Below, in pieces: positions 12,774-13,261 of a DNA stretch of 13,261 bases. Both the position numbers and the translations under genes were made by a program. Origin of the DNA: Candidatus Dormiibacterota bacterium (lineage in GTDB: Bacteria > Chloroflexota > Dormibacteria > Aeolococcales > Aeolococcaceae); NCBI GenBank assembly GCA_019234035.1, contig JAFALX010000368.1, positions 1 through 13,261 on the forward strand, in the 5' to 3' direction. Position 1 is the stretch's first letter. The number at the start of each line of letters is the position of its first letter. The notes below the pieces were generated by a model, which did not search any database, had not been told where the DNA came from, and saw only the letters and a program-made list of their open reading frames with translations.

Positions 12774-13261
12774 GTGACGACGCGACCGTCGCCGGCGTTC
12801 CGCCGTCTGGCGATCGCCACCGCCCTGCTGACGTACATGCTCATCGTCGTCGGTGGCGTGGTCCGCGTGACCGGCAGCGGTGACGGCTGCGGCACGAGCG
12901 GCGGCTGGCCGCTGTGCAACGGGTCGCTGCTCCCCGCCTTGCGGACGACGACTCTCATCGAGTTCTCGCACCGCTGGGTCACCACGATCACCACGGTGCT
13001 CATCGTTGCGTTGGTGATCACCGCGTGGGTGAGCCAGCGCCGCTTCCGCCGCCTCGTCGTGGGCTCGACCATCGCGGCCGTGTTGCTCATCGTGCAGATC
13101 GCGCTCGGCGCAATCGTCGTCGAGTTCAGCCTCCCGGGTGGCATCGTGATGATCCATCTCGCCAACGCGCTGCTCCTGTTGGGCATGTTGGTCTACGTGG
13201 CGGTGAGCGCAAGCGTGGTGACGAGCACTGAGGCGGGTGACGTCAAGGGAGGACCCCGAGG
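12774..13261 (+). CDS. ctaA: Heme A synthase, 3'-truncated by window end
   Basis: This membrane enzyme oxidises heme O to heme A, needed by the oxidase encoded just upstream. The frame is open to the end of the window with 162 residues visible, about half of the protein. It starts with GTG; GAGG at 12763-12766 is well spaced and the coxA stop is 24 nt upstream. Four helices are visible (about residues 13-31, 69-87, 95-115 and 124-147). GGVVRVTGSG, the loop cysteine pair Cys39 and Cys48 (CGTSGGWPLC), EFSHRW with Glu63 and His66, and His128 (MIHLANALLL) match the conserved N-terminal half of CtaA/Cox15. The second pair of heme histidines lies outside the window. A ctaB gene would be expected nearby but is not seen here. 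Confidence 0.92.
   Translation, partial: MTTRPSPAFRRLAIATALLTYMLIVVGGVVRVTGSGDGCGTSGGWPLCNGSLLPALRTTTLIEFSHRWVTTITTVLIVALVITAWVSQRRFRRLVVGSTIAAVLLIVQIALGAIVVEFSLPGGIVMIHLANALLLLGMLVYVAVSASVVTSTEAGDVKGGPR

Noticed and set aside
11850..13157. 435-residue open frame on the - strand
   Set aside because: It is antisense to coxA and ctaA, and its sequence is the His/Asp/Arg/Glu-rich composition typical of a GC-driven shadow frame with no domain.
1..13261. tRNA, rRNA, CRISPR array, insertion sequence or prophage genes
   Set aside because: No cloverleaf, rRNA-like stretch, regularly spaced repeats, transposase or integrase motif was seen on either strand by eye.

Overview
The window is about 13 kb of gene-dense, high-GC bacterial DNA. 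It holds the end of a drug-efflux gene, a lipid-initiation cluster (fabH-accD-accA) and a long respiratory cluster. The lineage cannot be fixed from sequence alone. The GC content, the bacterial-type split acetyl-CoA carboxylase, the b6-type quinol:cytochrome c reductase joined to an A2-type cytochrome oxidase, and TANNNT -10 boxes placed 8-11 nt before SD-less start codons suggest a Terrabacteria lineage. Deep Actinomycetota, Dormibacterota or Chloroflexota-like are all possible; this is inference with low confidence.

Layout. Positions 1-1611 (+) are the 3' part of a DHA2-family MFS exporter. A 200-nt gap with a strong hairpin (1724-1750) separates it from a convergent SnoaL/NTF2-like gene (1814-2236, -). 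Positions 2324-5000 (-) hold fabH, accD and accA with overlapping ends, a translationally coupled unit for making malonyl-CoA and starting type II fatty acid synthesis. Divergent from fabH is an unrecognised three-helix membrane protein (5076-5540, +). It converges on an unrecognised 166-residue protein with two similar halves (5571-6071, -).

From 6149 to the right edge every gene is on + and nearly all belong to aerobic respiration. In order they are a 45-residue one-helix protein, a Rieske protein, a b6-type cytochrome b, a subunit-IV-type protein, a tri-heme membrane-anchored cytochrome c, two more one-helix miniproteins (40 and 46 residues), a TM2-like membrane protein, a 69-residue basic protein, cytochrome c oxidase subunits II and I, and the start of heme A synthase (cut by the window end).

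Together these would take electrons from (mena)quinol through b hemes, a predicted extra covalent heme c at Cys63 of cytochrome b, and the Rieske cluster. They would pass through the tri-heme cytochrome to CuA of subunit II and then to the heme a/a3-CuB centre of subunit I. No separate soluble cytochrome c gene lies between the two complexes, which fits a physically linked complex III-IV assembly. The most notable points are the b6f-like heme c site in a quinol:cytochrome c reductase, the three heme sites in its cytochrome c, the miniproteins inside the operon, long insertions in the Rieske and CuA subunits, and recurring candidate leaderless promoters.
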